This document shows, piece after piece, positions 26,766 to 35,787 of a stretch of DNA of 64,000 nt. Source of the stretch: JBPYCR01 sp051846935 (GTDB taxonomy: Bacteria; Bacillota; Bacilli; Bacillales; Amphibacillaceae); NCBI RefSeq assembly GCF_051846935.1, contig NZ_JBPYCS010000009.1, positions 1 to 64,000 on the forward strand, in the 5' to 3' direction. Made by a program: the position numbers and the translations under genes. The notes beneath the pieces are model-generated. The model had not been told where the DNA came from and made no database searches. It saw nothing but the letters and a program-made list of their open reading frames with translations. The first letter of the stretch is position 1; the number at the start of each line of letters is the position of its first letter.

Positions 26766-26990
26766 TTGTATGCAAATACACAATCTCATATTCAAATGAC
26801 AAGTCATATATGTCCTTATTTTTATCAAACGCTTTCCAACCTTTCTGGAAAAAATATCGTTGTACAAACGACCCAAAATCCAATTCAAGGGATATTGAAA
26901 GCCGTTACGCCTGATCACATTGTAATTGAAAAGGAAAACACCCCCTTTTATATCCGTAACCAAGCAATTGTTTGGGTTTCGCCTATGTAA
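26766..26990 (+). CDS. DUF2642 family protein (YuzF-like)
   Basis: 74 residues. The conserved core is HICPYFYQTLSNLSGKNIVV followed by a predicted beta-rich segment ending AIVWVSPM, the pattern of small YuzF/DUF2642 proteins of spore formers. The function is unknown. The start is TTG, 7 nt after AAGGAGTG. It lies 75 nt upstream of the manganese catalase and shares the candidate SigK promoter. Confidence 0.72.
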   Translation: MYANTQSHIQMTSHICPYFYQTLSNLSGKNIVVQTTQNPIQGILKAVTPDHIVIEKENTPFYIRNQAIVWVSPM

Positions 26991-27065
26991 TAAATACAGA
27001 GTACACCATGTCGTTACGCTTGTAGCCATTTAAAAAATTAATTTCTATAATATAGGAGGACAATA

Positions 27066-27959
27066 ATGTTTAAGCGCATTGATAAATTGCTCATCGAACT
27101 TCCTGCTCCCGAATATGGCGATGCTAACGCAGCTGCTGCTGTTCAGGAGCTATTAGGTGGAAAGTTCGGTGAAATGTCTACTTTAAATAATTATATGTAC
27201 CAATCCTTCAATTTTCGCCAAAAGGGAAAATTAAAACCGTTTTATGATCTTGTAGCAAGTATTACAGCAGAAGAATTCGGTCATGTAGAGCTTGTAGCAA
27301 ATACAATTAATTTATTACAAAAAGGAACTACATTTAACGCAGATCCTGACCTAGCTCCAATGCATAATGCAAAAGACAAACGAAACACATATAGCTTTAT
27401 CGCAAATGCACAAACAGCACTAGCTGGCGATTCTATGGGAAATGCTTGGACAGGGAATAACGTGTTTTCAAGTAATAATTTAGTGCTTGATTTATTACAC
27501 AACTTTTTTTTGGAATGCGGTGCACGAACCCATAAAATGCGTGTTTATGAAATGACAGACCACCCTACTGCGCGCGAAATGATTGGTTACTTACTTGTTC
27601 GTGGTGGCGCGCATATTGTTGCTTATGCAAAAGCATTGGAAATAGCAACCGGAGTTGATTTAACAAAAATGCTTCCGATCCCTAACTTGGATAATAGGGT
27701 ATTTGACCATGCAAAAAAATATGAAGAACAAGGTGTTGGAAATGTATTATTTACTTGGAATAACGATGGGGATTATAACGACATTCGAAAAATTTGGAAG
27801 GGTACCAACCCAAGTAACGGAGAACCGTTGATCGTTAAAGAGGGGGTGCCAGAAGGAGGGGCTATCCCAGAGTTAGATGATTTACCAGAAGAATTTGCAC
27901 CAGGGATTGGTCCTGATGAGTTTGAACAAATAGCAAAACGTTTACTAGCAAATATGTAA
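27066..27959 (+). CDS. Manganese (non-heme) catalase
   Basis: 297 residues of the dimanganese catalase family, which disproportionates H2O2. The metal ligands are recognisable in helical motifs: E near LLGGKFGEMSTLNNYMYQ, EEFGHVEL, and a later E/H pair in LECGARTHKMRVYEM plus RGGAHIVAYAKALE. The C-terminal tail is acidic and proline-rich. The homologue YdbD in B. subtilis is a general stress protein, and CotJC is a spore-coat version. The ribosome-binding site is AGGAGGA. Confidence 0.92.
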   Translation: MFKRIDKLLIELPAPEYGDANAAAAVQELLGGKFGEMSTLNNYMYQSFNFRQKGKLKPFYDLVASITAEEFGHVELVANTINLLQKGTTFNADPDLAPMHNAKDKRNTYSFIANAQTALAGDSMGNAWTGNNVFSSNNLVLDLLHNFFLECGARTHKMRVYEMTDHPTAREMIGYLLVRGGAHIVAYAKALEIATGVDLTKMLPIPNLDNRVFDHAKKYEEQGVGNVLFTWNNDGDYNDIRKIWKGTNPSNGEPLIVKEGVPEGGAIPELDDLPEEFAPGIGPDEFEQIAKRLLANM

Positions 27960-27960
27960 A

Positions 27961-28008
27961 GAAGGAAAGGCGCTCTATACAAATGGGCTAAGCCTTTCCT
28001 CCTTCTTT
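27961..28008. terminator. Bidirectional terminator between the Mn catalase and PepSY genes
   Basis: GAAGGAAAGGC pairs with GCCTTTCCTCCTTC with one bulge, flanked by A/T-rich runs, in the gap between two convergent genes. Confidence 0.8.
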
Positions 28009-28010
28009 AA

Positions 28011-28604
28011 TTAATAATCAACCTCAACGACGAGCACTTCGCCGGTATATGCATCTATTTCTATTTCTGCTTCTTCCTTGCCTGCTTCTATTTCAATTTC
28101 GTATAAGAGACGATTATTATTTTCATCAAGCTCAAAACTAATTACTGTGCCAGGGAATTCCTTTTGGGCAATTTGTATAGCCTCTGTAGAATCTATTACG
28201 GTTTGTTGCACATCTGAATTTAAATTTTCGCTATTATCCTTTTCACTTTGATCGGTATTACTGGAACCTTCTGTTTTCCTTTGCTTTGAGCTAGCAGATT
28301 CTTTTTCTTTTATCGTCAGATCCTTTTCTTTCAGCTTTAGTACTTCACCTGTATCGCCATCAAGCTTTAAGTCATATTTTTTTCCTTCACTTTCAACTTC
28401 CACTTCATATACTGCTTTGTTTAGATCTTTTTCTAATTCCATTTCAGTAATCGTACCCGGATACTGGTTTATTACTAACTGTTCCACTTCTTCGAATGAT
28501 AGATTGGGCTCTGCTTGGGCAGCGTCTGAGTGATAAATACCTAAGAATAAAGCCCCTGCCGCTACTATGCCCGTTATTGCTATAACCATTTTTTTGCTTT
28601 TCAT
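28011..28604 (-). CDS. Membrane-anchored protein with two PepSY domains (YkoI-like)
   Basis: 197 residues with an N-terminal signal or anchor helix (KKMVIAITGIVAAGALFLGIY) and two PepSY domains: residues about 37-95 (VEQLVINQYPGTITEMELEK) and about 140-197 (IQIAQKEFPGTVISFELDEN). A Ser/Thr/Asn-rich linker lies between them. PepSY domains are thought to modulate extracellular proteases or signals. It lies downstream of a response-regulator/kinase pair, the same order as B. subtilis ykoG-ykoH-ykoI. Confidence 0.84.
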   Translation of the reverse strand: MKSKKMVIAITGIVAAGALFLGIYHSDAAQAEPNLSFEEVEQLVINQYPGTITEMELEKDLNKAVYEVEVESEGKKYDLKLDGDTGEVLKLKEKDLTIKEKESASSKQRKTEGSSNTDQSEKDNSENLNSDVQQTVIDSTEAIQIAQKEFPGTVISFELDENNNRLLYEIEIEAGKEEAEIEIDAYTGEVLVVEVDY

Positions 28605-28703
28605 TGAATTACCTCCTTGATTCGGTTACTTTCATCTTATCGATTGAGAATGAAAAGATACTGAGATCAAGATTAGATTTTGCTGAGAATAATATTAATA
28701 CTA

Positions 28704-30047
28704 TTACATAAGTGGCAGCTTAACCGTAAATGTTGTGCCTAATCCTAATTGGCTGGATACGTCTAACTCTCCTTCATGCGTAGTAATAATTGTTTTGGCG
28801 ATCGCTAACCCGAGCCCAGTTCCGCCTGTGTCTCTGCTTCTTGCTTTATCCACGCGGTAAAATCGGTCAAAAATGTGTGCTTGATCCTCTACCGTTATAC
28901 CTGGGCCGTTATCCTTTACTTGTATTACAGCGCAGTTGCTTTTTTGGTTAAGAACAATGCGAACGTCTTGATCACTATATTTTAATGCATTATCGACCAA
29001 AATGTAGATCACTTGACGAATTTGATCTGTACTTCCGCTTACTCGTAAAGCTGTATGTTCATTTTCTAAGTATATGTTTCGCCGATATGCTCTTTGAAAT
29101 GTATGCACAGTAGTTATGCATAGTTGCACGAGGTCTACTATCTCCACGCTTGTTTCTTGTTTATTTTTCGCCAGCAGTAACATGTGCTCTATAAGATGTT
29201 CCATACGATCTGCTTCCGACTCAATTGCTTCAACAGACTCTTCAAACAGCTCTGGATGAGTTTTTCCACGTCTGTTTAATAATTGAGCATAGCTTTTTAT
29301 AATTGAAAGTGGCGTTTTCAATTCATGGGAAGCATTTGACACAAATTGTTCCTGTTTTTCAAAATTCGCTTTTAAATGTGCAATCATATTATTAAATGTT
29401 TGCGCCAATTCACTTAGTTCATCTTTCGATCGATGGTTGACGTCAAGCTTTTTCCATTGCTGCTTGTTTATATTTATTTTCATCGTTTGGATTAAGGCTT
29501 TAATCGGTTGAAGTAAGAATCGGCTTAACACATTTCCAGCTATAATCGTTGGAATTAGTATAAATAGCGAAGCGAGTAATAAAACGTAAAACAAGTTTTT
29601 CATTGTTTCTGTCAGTGTAAATAAATGCTCCGAAACCTGCAGCGTAACTACTTCACCATTTTTCCATATTATCGGTTTGTTGACCATTATAATAGGGATG
29701 CCTTCCCTGTTTTTAATAATGGTATGTGATTCCGATCCAGAAAAGCTTTTAGGTACTTTACGATATGCTTCTTTTTTTGTAAGTGTTGGAATTAGTAATT
29801 CTCCGTCTTCACGAATAACTTGTATTGTCCCTTTTGTCGGTAAAAATGCTTGCAACAGGTCTTTTTCTGGAATATTGACATTATCATTTAATGTTTCGAC
29901 TATTGTGTTTGTATGTGTTACTAATTCATCTAGCTCATTATTCACCGATATATTATAAAACAATATATAGATTGCCGAATTGATGAGCGCGATTAATAAG
30001 AGCATAAACAAGCTAGAAAAGAGTTGTATTTTCGTACGTAAATTCAT
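28704..30047 (-). CDS. Sensor histidine kinase (YkoH-like)
   Basis: 447 residues. Two transmembrane helices (about 10-32 and 153-175) enclose an extracellular sensor domain. HAMP, HisKA with the phosphorylated histidine in FVSNASHELKTPLS (about residue 240), and HATPase with DNALKYS, DNGPGI and GGTGLGLAIAK follow. The signal is unknown. It overlaps the stop of the response regulator by one base (TAATG). Confidence 0.9.
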   Translation of the reverse strand: MNLRTKIQLFSSLFMLLLIALINSAIYILFYNISVNNELDELVTHTNTIVETLNDNVNIPEKDLLQAFLPTKGTIQVIREDGELLIPTLTKKEAYRKVPKSFSGSESHTIIKNREGIPIIMVNKPIIWKNGEVVTLQVSEHLFTLTETMKNLFYVLLLASLFILIPTIIAGNVLSRFLLQPIKALIQTMKININKQQWKKLDVNHRSKDELSELAQTFNNMIAHLKANFEKQEQFVSNASHELKTPLSIIKSYAQLLNRRGKTHPELFEESVEAIESEADRMEHLIEHMLLLAKNKQETSVEIVDLVQLCITTVHTFQRAYRRNIYLENEHTALRVSGSTDQIRQVIYILVDNALKYSDQDVRIVLNQKSNCAVIQVKDNGPGITVEDQAHIFDRFYRVDKARSRDTGGTGLGLAIAKTIITTHEGELDVSSQLGLGTTFTVKLPLM

Positions 30048-30736
30048 TACATCTGATCCTTTATTGTATAACCTACACCTCGTACCGTTTTTATATAGGA
30101 CGGTGTGAATCCTTTATCGACCTTTTGTCGTAAATAACGAATATAAACGTCGACTACATTCGTATCTCCAACATAATCATATCCCCATACTAAATTGAGT
30201 AGCTGTTCTCTCGTTAATACGATATTTTGATTCGTAAGTAAGCAAACGAGTAAATCAAATTCCCTAGGTGTTAAATTAATAGACGTACCAGCTCTTACTA
30301 CTTCTCGAGTATCCACATTTAATTGCAGGTCTCCAATTTCAAGCTTTTCCTCTTTCGTTTGATTTATTCTAGGATGACGCAGCTGAGCACGTATACGGGC
30401 TAACAATTCTTCTATTTGAAAAGGCTTCGTCATATAATCATTTGCTCCTAAATCTAAGCCGCTTACTTTATCATATACTTGATCGCGTGCAGTTAACAAA
30501 ATAATAGGGGTAAGGTCATCGTTTTTTCTTATTCTTCGTAGCACTTCAAGCCCACTCAGTTCAGGAAGCATAATGTCAAGTAACACTAAGTCCCATTCTT
30601 TTTCTGCCATTTTTTGTATCGCTTCTTTCCCATTCGCAGCTACTTCCGGTTTATAATTTTCATAAGCAAGCTCTAATTCCAAGACTCTGCTTAACTTGCT
30701 TTCATCTTCTACAATTAAGATCGCTGGTCGCTCCAT
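30047..30736 (-). CDS. OmpR-family response regulator (YkoG-like)
   Basis: 229 residues. The receiver domain has the acidic pair in LIVEDESKLS and phospho-acceptor Asp in LVLLDIMLPELSG; a conserved Lys follows in MTKPFQIEELLAR. A C-terminal winged helix contains LTPREFDLLVCLL and VDVYIRYLRQKVD. The start at 30736 follows GCAGGTG; the upstream ATG adds 15 residues without support. First gene of a three-gene operon with the kinase and PepSY protein. Confidence 0.9.
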   Translation of the reverse strand: MERPAILIVEDESKLSRVLELELAYENYKPEVAANGKEAIQKMAEKEWDLVLLDIMLPELSGLEVLRRIRKNDDLTPIILLTARDQVYDKVSGLDLGANDYMTKPFQIEELLARIRAQLRHPRINQTKEEKLEIGDLQLNVDTREVVRAGTSINLTPREFDLLVCLLTNQNIVLTREQLLNLVWGYDYVGDTNVVDVYIRYLRQKVDKGFTPSYIKTVRGVGYTIKDQM

Positions 30737-30814
30737 CTTCACACCTGCTTTTTTATTTTCATTATATATTGGAAAAAGCATTGATACAAACGCATCCTGT
30801 CACCTGAGTGGACA

Positions 30815-31078
30815 GTATGAGTAAAATGTTTGTGGGGGAACACATGCACTTATCTAACTAGATAATATGTGATCAATTTTACTTCGAACGATATACACAT
30901 GAATAACACCGTTGATTTTCACTGCAGGTGGATGCTTTCCGCGGGCACGGCTTCAGCCTCCTCGGAAAGCGTAGTGTATATCTACTGCGGTCGGTAGGAA
31001 TCAATACTAAAAATTAACGAATACAAAGAGCGGTTTTTTAACTTCTTAAAATAACACCCACAAATACGTGACGCAATC
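30815..31078 (+). repeat. MITE-like repeat, copy 1
   Basis: 264 bp closely related to 51921-52165. Left end GTATGAGTAAAATGTTTGTG; right end (outward) GATTGCGTCACGTATTTGTG; these form imperfect terminal inverted repeats of about 24 bp. The interior contains a GC-rich palindrome (CTTTCCGCGGGCACGGC) and CTACTGCGGTCGGTAGG. The right end lies exactly 16 bp upstream of the bioY -35 hexamer. It has no coding capacity; a 68-codon frame over it reflects only the repeat. Confidence 0.88.
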
Positions 31079-31094
31079 GAGTGAAATAAAAGTA

Positions 31095-31159
31095 TTGACA
31101 AACTAAATTGGTTTCCTATAAAGTATAAATGTAAACCAAAAATATTGTAGGTTAACAAT
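31095..31159 (+). promoter_or_regulatory. bioY promoter with BirA (biotin repressor) operator
   Basis: TTGACA (31095-31100), 16-bp spacer, TATAAA (31117-31122). Just downstream lies a dyad ATGTAAAC-N14-GTTAACAAT (31129-31159), which fits the BirA operator of Gram-positive bacteria (inverted GTTAAC half-sites 14-15 nt apart). Biotin-loaded BirA would block transcription initiation of bioY. Confidence 0.82.
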
Positions 31160-31175
31160 GGAGGAGAGAAAAAAG

Positions 31176-31736
31176 ATGTCGGATTCAAGCTTAAAGTTGC
31201 GAATGATGATCGTAACCGCTTTATTTGCGGCTATTATTGCCGTTTCTGCACAACTAACGATCCCACTTCCACTTGTTCCCATTACAGGGCAAACATTAGG
31301 GATTGGATTAGCTGCAACAATCTTAGGATCAAGATATGGGACTTTATCAGCTACTTTATATTTAATTATCGGTGCAATTGGAATACCAGTATTTGCCCAA
31401 ATGTCTGGTGGACTCGGTGTGGTTGTAGGACCTACGGGAGGATTTTTAATCGGTTTTATCCCTACAGCATTTATTATTGGTTATTATTTAGAAAAAACTG
31501 GTTTTACCGTTACACACGCATTTATCGCTAATATTATTGGAATGTTTATTACATTGACTATTGGTACAATTTGGTTAAAAATAGTTGCTGATTTGCCTTG
31601 GCGTGTAGCGATTGCCAGCGGATTTACACCGTTTATTATTGGTGGAATCATTAAAGCGTTTCTAGCTGCTTGGGTTGGTATAGCTGTTAGAAAAAGGCTA
31701 ACATCGGCTAAATTACTTTATGCGACTACTACCTGA
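31176..31736 (+). CDS. bioY: Biotin transporter substrate-binding (S) component BioY
   Basis: 186 residues with six hydrophobic segments and BioY-family motifs: VSAQLTIPLPLVPITGQTLG, YLIIGAIGIPVFAQMSGGLG and GPTGGFLIGFIPTAF. BioY imports biotin alone or with the ECF module. The start at 31176 is 8 nt after GGAGGAGA. The BirA operator upstream supports the assignment. No biotin biosynthesis genes are present in the window, consistent with salvage. Confidence 0.93.
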   Translation: MSDSSLKLRMMIVTALFAAIIAVSAQLTIPLPLVPITGQTLGIGLAATILGSRYGTLSATLYLIIGAIGIPVFAQMSGGLGVVVGPTGGFLIGFIPTAFIIGYYLEKTGFTVTHAFIANIIGMFITLTIGTIWLKIVADLPWRVAIASGFTPFIIGGIIKAFLAAWVGIAVRKRLTSAKLLYATTT

Positions 31737-31762
31737 AAAATTAGAAGGAATTATCTTTAAGC

Positions 31763-31805
31763 AAACATCGGCTGACACTTTCAAAAAGTATCGGCCGATG
31801 TTTTT
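31763..31805 (+). terminator. Terminator of bioY
   Basis: AAACATCGGC and GCCGATGTTT arms followed by TTTTT on the plus strand. It also has A's on the other side and may serve the convergent DUF368 gene. Confidence 0.85.
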
Positions 31806-31842
31806 CATTTTGATAGTTTTGAGTTACGGCAGAACCGTTTTT

Positions 31843-32658
31843 TTAGACGTATTCCGTCTTTCCTAAAATATAAGCTACAAACAATCCTGCTGCAAAGGAA
31901 GCAATACTAGAAACGAGCATAAATGTATCTGTTGGCCATCCAGGAAAAATTACGACAATAGACCCAATGACTAAACCGATAATTAGTGCGAACGCAGCGA
32001 TACGATAGTGTTTAAAAAAGTAATGAATCACTTTACTCATAACTATAATTCCAAATACAATCCCTAAGCCCATTACAATGATCACAGGCAGCTCTAAATT
32101 ACTAATTGCACGCATTACGGTAGAGTACACGCCGATAATTAGCAAAACTAAAGAACCGCTTATTCCCGGAAGGATCATTGCTGCACTCGCAGCTACGCCT
32201 GAGAAAAACAATAAAATATAAGTAAAAACCGTGCGATCTGTAATAACCGCTCCTGGGTTGGAATCTTTAAAAAAGACGAGCATCCCAACTAATACTGCCC
32301 CAACTGCAATTAATCCTATATGCCTAGCTTGGAAGGTGTTTTTTGCATCTGCTTCTCGAAACAATAAGGGCAACACTCCTATAATTAGCCCAATGAAGAA
32401 AAAGAAAGTTGGAACGGGATAGTTTAAAAGCAGCCAATCCATTAATTTACTCAGTGTAAAAATAGCAAAAACGACCCCTAATCCTAATGGAAGCAAAAAA
32501 GATAAATGGGTGCGCCAATTCTTTGTAAAAAAACCATTAATTGCAGCAATAAGCTGATCATAAAACCCGAGCAATACGGCAATTGTTCCTCCACTCACTC
32601 CAGGGACGACATCGCTTGCCCCCATCGCTATTCCTCTATATATATTTTTCCATTGCAT
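31843..32658 (-). CDS. DUF368 family membrane protein (candidate polyprenyl-phosphate transporter)
   Basis: 271 residues, about eight to nine transmembrane helices. Family motifs are GASDVVPGVSGGTIAVLLGFYDQ at the N-terminus (the stretch after GASDV) and a repeat-like AASAAMILPGISGSLVLLI in the middle. Members of DUF368 (PopT) were recently implicated in returning undecaprenyl phosphate across the membrane for cell-wall synthesis. Assignment to that role here rests on family membership only. Confidence 0.83.
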   Translation of the reverse strand: MQWKNIYRGIAMGASDVVPGVSGGTIAVLLGFYDQLIAAINGFFTKNWRTHLSFLLPLGLGVVFAIFTLSKLMDWLLLNYPVPTFFFFIGLIIGVLPLLFREADAKNTFQARHIGLIAVGAVLVGMLVFFKDSNPGAVITDRTVFTYILLFFSGVAASAAMILPGISGSLVLLIIGVYSTVMRAISNLELPVIIVMGLGIVFGIIVMSKVIHYFFKHYRIAAFALIIGLVIGSIVVIFPGWPTDTFMLVSSIASFAAGLFVAYILGKTEYV

Positions 32659-32788
32659 TCTTCATATTCTCCTTCTATACAACATGCGCTCGATTTCTCC
32701 GTACAAATAGTAGAATACCATCCCGAAAGCACGCTTGAATGTATTCGTGTTCTGATTAGTCTACCGGCGTTAAACCAGCTAGCACATA

Positions 32789-33967
32789 TTATTCCTCAAT
32801 AAATTCAAGCTCAGGCAACCATTGAGACATATGCGTTTTTATCTCATTATAATGGTTAGCAGCATCGGGTAATTCATTATTTGTCACTTGAAACATCGGG
32901 AGTACACGGTAATTGGTATCATTCTCATTATAAACATACGTTGGCAAAAATGCAGGTGACTTGAGCTGAACAGTTTTTTCTTCTCCATCTATCGTTTGTT
33001 CAATTGTAAACTTTAACACGCCACCGATCTGCCGATATAGCTTGTCTTGTCCAGATAAAAAATTCCCTAATGAATAGGCAACGAGCGTTTGATTGCCATT
33101 ATCCCCTTCAACCCATTCAAGTGGTTGTAATACATGCGGATGATGCCCTAAAACTGCGTGGACACCATTATCTGCAGCAAATTGCACCAGTTCCTTTTGC
33201 TCTTCGCTTGGGAATCGTTCGTATTCATTTCCGAAATGTAAACTAAGAATGACTACATCTGCTTTTTCCTGTGCATTTTCAATATCAGCACGCATAATTT
33301 CTTTATCAATTAGATTCACTAAAAAGTCTTTTCCTTCTGGAATTGGAATCCCATTTGTTCCATATGTGTACGCTAAAAATGCGACTGAAATATCTTCTTC
33401 TGTGTGATAAATACGTACCGTATTCCTGTCTTGTTCATCTTTATATGCACCTACATACATCATGTCAATCGTTTCCCAATGAGCAATCGCACTCTGGATG
33501 ACATCCTCTCCACGATCCAACGTATGATTATTAGCTAGCGATACAACGTTCACACCTACCTCTTTTAATGCATCACCCACTTCTTGAGGACTATTAAATG
33601 CCGGGTACGTTGACAATCCGAAGTCGATGCCTCCGATCATTGTTTCTTGATTTGCAACCGTAATCGTACTGTCATTCAAATATTTTTCTACCTCTTGTAA
33701 CATTGGAATAAAATCATAGCCGTTCGCAACCTCTGCATCATCATACACCCGCTTATGAATTAACATATCTCCTATTGCTGAAACGGTAATTTCCTTTGTA
33801 ATTGGCTCGTCTACGGCCATTTCTTCTTCCGCTTCCGGTAGTTGAATCTCTTCTTCTTTTTCTTGGGAATTAACTTCTTCATTTTCTTCATCGCTCGTAC
33901 ATGCTGTAAGAACAATCCAAATTACGAATAATACTGCCAATACGATACACTTTTTTTGTAGTTTCAT
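32789..33967 (-). CDS. CapA family lipoprotein (poly-gamma-glutamate/capsule-associated phosphoesterase fold)
   Basis: 392-residue lipoprotein. Lipobox IVLTAC (C23) is followed by an acidic linker, then a CapA metallophosphatase-like domain. Recognisable metal-binding motifs are SAIGDMLIHKRVY, LANNHTLDRGEDV, LSLHFGNEY and LGHHPHVLQPLE. CapA/PgsA proteins take part in gamma-polyglutamate export or anchoring. No capB/capC genes are adjacent, so a stand-alone role, unknown, is likely. Confidence 0.85.
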   Translation of the reverse strand: MKLQKKCIVLAVLFVIWIVLTACTSDEENEEVNSQEKEEEIQLPEAEEEMAVDEPITKEITVSAIGDMLIHKRVYDDAEVANGYDFIPMLQEVEKYLNDSTITVANQETMIGGIDFGLSTYPAFNSPQEVGDALKEVGVNVVSLANNHTLDRGEDVIQSAIAHWETIDMMYVGAYKDEQDRNTVRIYHTEEDISVAFLAYTYGTNGIPIPEGKDFLVNLIDKEIMRADIENAQEKADVVILSLHFGNEYERFPSEEQKELVQFAADNGVHAVLGHHPHVLQPLEWVEGDNGNQTLVAYSLGNFLSGQDKLYRQIGGVLKFTIEQTIDGEEKTVQLKSPAFLPTYVYNENDTNYRVLPMFQVTNNELPDAANHYNEIKTHMSQWLPELEFIEE

Positions 33968-34016
33968 AAGGGAAAAAACTCCTTTTTTCTTATAAATAAA
34001 ACACTAACGTAACCTT

Positions 34017-35168
34017 CTATTTTATCCTTTCAATTATCGTTGCATTTGCCATGCCCATACCTTCACAAATCGACAGTAGTCCGTACGTTCCATTTATTCG
34101 CTCAAGCTCATACATTAGTGAAACGAGTAGCTTTGTACCTGTAGCTCCTAATGGATGCCCTAGGGCAATAGCCCCTCCGTTTACATTTAATTTATGTATA
34201 TCTCCTTCTACTTCATGCAGCCATGCAAGCGGTACAGGTGCAAATGCTTCATTAATTTCATACCGATCAATTTGCTCAATTGTTAATCCGCAACGGTCTA
34301 ATGCTTTCTTTGTTGCTGCTATCGGTCCTGTCAGCATAAGCGTAGGATCTGACCCAACAACCGATCTTGCAATTATTCGTGCTTTTGGCTTCAATCCGAG
34401 CGCGTCCGCTTTATTCTCTGCCATAAGGATAACCGCACTCGCCCCATCACTAATTTGACTTGCATTGCCAGCAGTTATTCTCCCACTTTCTTGAAAGACT
34501 GGATCTAAAGCTTCAAGCGCTTCGATATGAGCATTTTCTCGCGGTCCTTCATCACGATCGATAATCTTAACCATACCTGTACGATCAACTACTTCAATTG
34601 GAGCAATTTCTTTTGAAAAATAATTATTCTGCAATGCACGAACAGCCAATTTATGACTCCGTAACGCATAGTCGTCTAATTGCTTTCTGGATAGCCTCCA
34701 TTTTTCTGCTATCATTTCTGCAGCTATCCCTTGATTGACAATCCGATAGTTTTTTGTTAATTTTGGGCTCGATTGTACTTTCCTGAGATTCGAAAACATC
34801 GGTGCACGCGTCATGCTCTCGACCCCGCCGGCAATGATGACGTCCATGTCGCCTGCCATAATCGCTTGAGCTGCAAAATGAACTGCCTGCTCACTGCTGC
34901 CACATTGCCGATCGATTGTTACACCAGGTACATGTTCAGGAAAACCAGCAATTAAACTAGCAGTACGTGCAATATTCATCGCTTGTTCATTTACTTGCGT
35001 GACACAACCAATAATAATATCTTCAACGATGTCCTTGTTCACACGTGCTCGTGCTGTTAACGCTTGTAAAACCTGTGCGAGCAATTCATCTGGTCGACAG
35101 TTTGCAAAAGCTCCTTTTCTTTTCCCGACCGCCGTACGACACCCTTCAACGATCACAACGTTCCTCAC
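34017..35168 (-). CDS. Thiolase family protein (acetyl-CoA C-acyltransferase)
   Basis: 383-residue thiolase. The nucleophilic Cys is in DRQCGSSEQAVH (about residue 88), the catalytic His in NGGAIALGHPLGATG, and the second Cys in SICEGMGMAN. Thiolases either condense or cleave acyl-CoA thioesters. Without neighbours such as fadB or hbd the direction cannot be told. The start is GTG, 5 nt after AAAGGAGCG. Confidence 0.9.
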   Translation of the reverse strand: MRNVVIVEGCRTAVGKRKGAFANCRPDELLAQVLQALTARARVNKDIVEDIIIGCVTQVNEQAMNIARTASLIAGFPEHVPGVTIDRQCGSSEQAVHFAAQAIMAGDMDVIIAGGVESMTRAPMFSNLRKVQSSPKLTKNYRIVNQGIAAEMIAEKWRLSRKQLDDYALRSHKLAVRALQNNYFSKEIAPIEVVDRTGMVKIIDRDEGPRENAHIEALEALDPVFQESGRITAGNASQISDGASAVILMAENKADALGLKPKARIIARSVVGSDPTLMLTGPIAATKKALDRCGLTIEQIDRYEINEAFAPVPLAWLHEVEGDIHKLNVNGGAIALGHPLGATGTKLLVSLMYELERINGTYGLLSICEGMGMANATIIERIK

Positions 35169-35370
35169 CTTATCGCTCCTTTTATAATATGTTTAAGATT
35201 TACCTTCCACTTATTATTTAGATCTTCGAAAAAAAAACGATACTTCATTGAAACGAATAAGGCTACTTCTTTAAGTATACATGCTGAATTAATTACATAA
35301 TAGCTCTTATTTTCAACTAACCGAAAATCTGCTCTTTAAAATTCTCTAAGTGTATATATACGTCTAAAGT
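35169..35370. other. Gene-free upstream part of the thiolase to small-membrane-protein gap
   Basis: The 771 bp between the thiolase start and the small CDS at 35940 hold no credible gene apart from repeats. This first part contains the thiolase promoter region and nothing else recognisable. Confidence 0.45.
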
Positions 35371-35787
35371 ATATGCGTAAAGTGCTTGCAGGAGAACATA
35401 TGAACTACTGGGAAATTCATTCGAAAATTTGCTATTAATATATCAACAATAGCCGTTGACATATGGGAAGACTCCCTTAGAGAAAGTTCCAGTAGGTAAA
35501 GCAATTCCTGGAAATCCATTTAAGAAGCTTGAAAAACCTTTTATATAAGCGGAGCCATTGTCCACAGATTAGGCGTAGAAAATATCCGCAGATTCCTTGG
35601 GGAACAAAACAAACCCGAAAATCCTTGAAGCGACTCGGAAACGAGGAGCTACAAAAGCTGAGACCGTTCCCACGGAAAGCGTAGTGTATATCTACTGCGG
35701 TCGGTAGGAATCAATACTACTAGTAACGAATAAAAAGAGAGGTTTTTTAACTTCTTAAAATAACACCCACAAATACTTGACTCCATC
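35371..35787 (+). repeat. MITE-like repeat, copy 3 (expanded, composite)
   Basis: The left end (ATATGCGTAAAGTGCTTG) is a degenerate form of the left end of copies 1 and 2. The last about 135 bp (GTAGTGTATATCTACTGCGG through CACAAATACTTGACTCCATC) match them closely. Between lies an extra GC-rich block related to the 16786/17046 units (CGTTGACATATGGGAAGACT). A -10-like TATACT lies 40 nt past the right end, the same offset as in the other copies. Confidence 0.75.

Noticed and set aside
30982..31188. 68-codon frame on the minus strand with a similar frame at 51985-52167 (shared CGCYFKKLKN)
   Set aside because: The similarity comes only from the DNA repeat; both frames run through the element's end and lack ribosome-binding sites.
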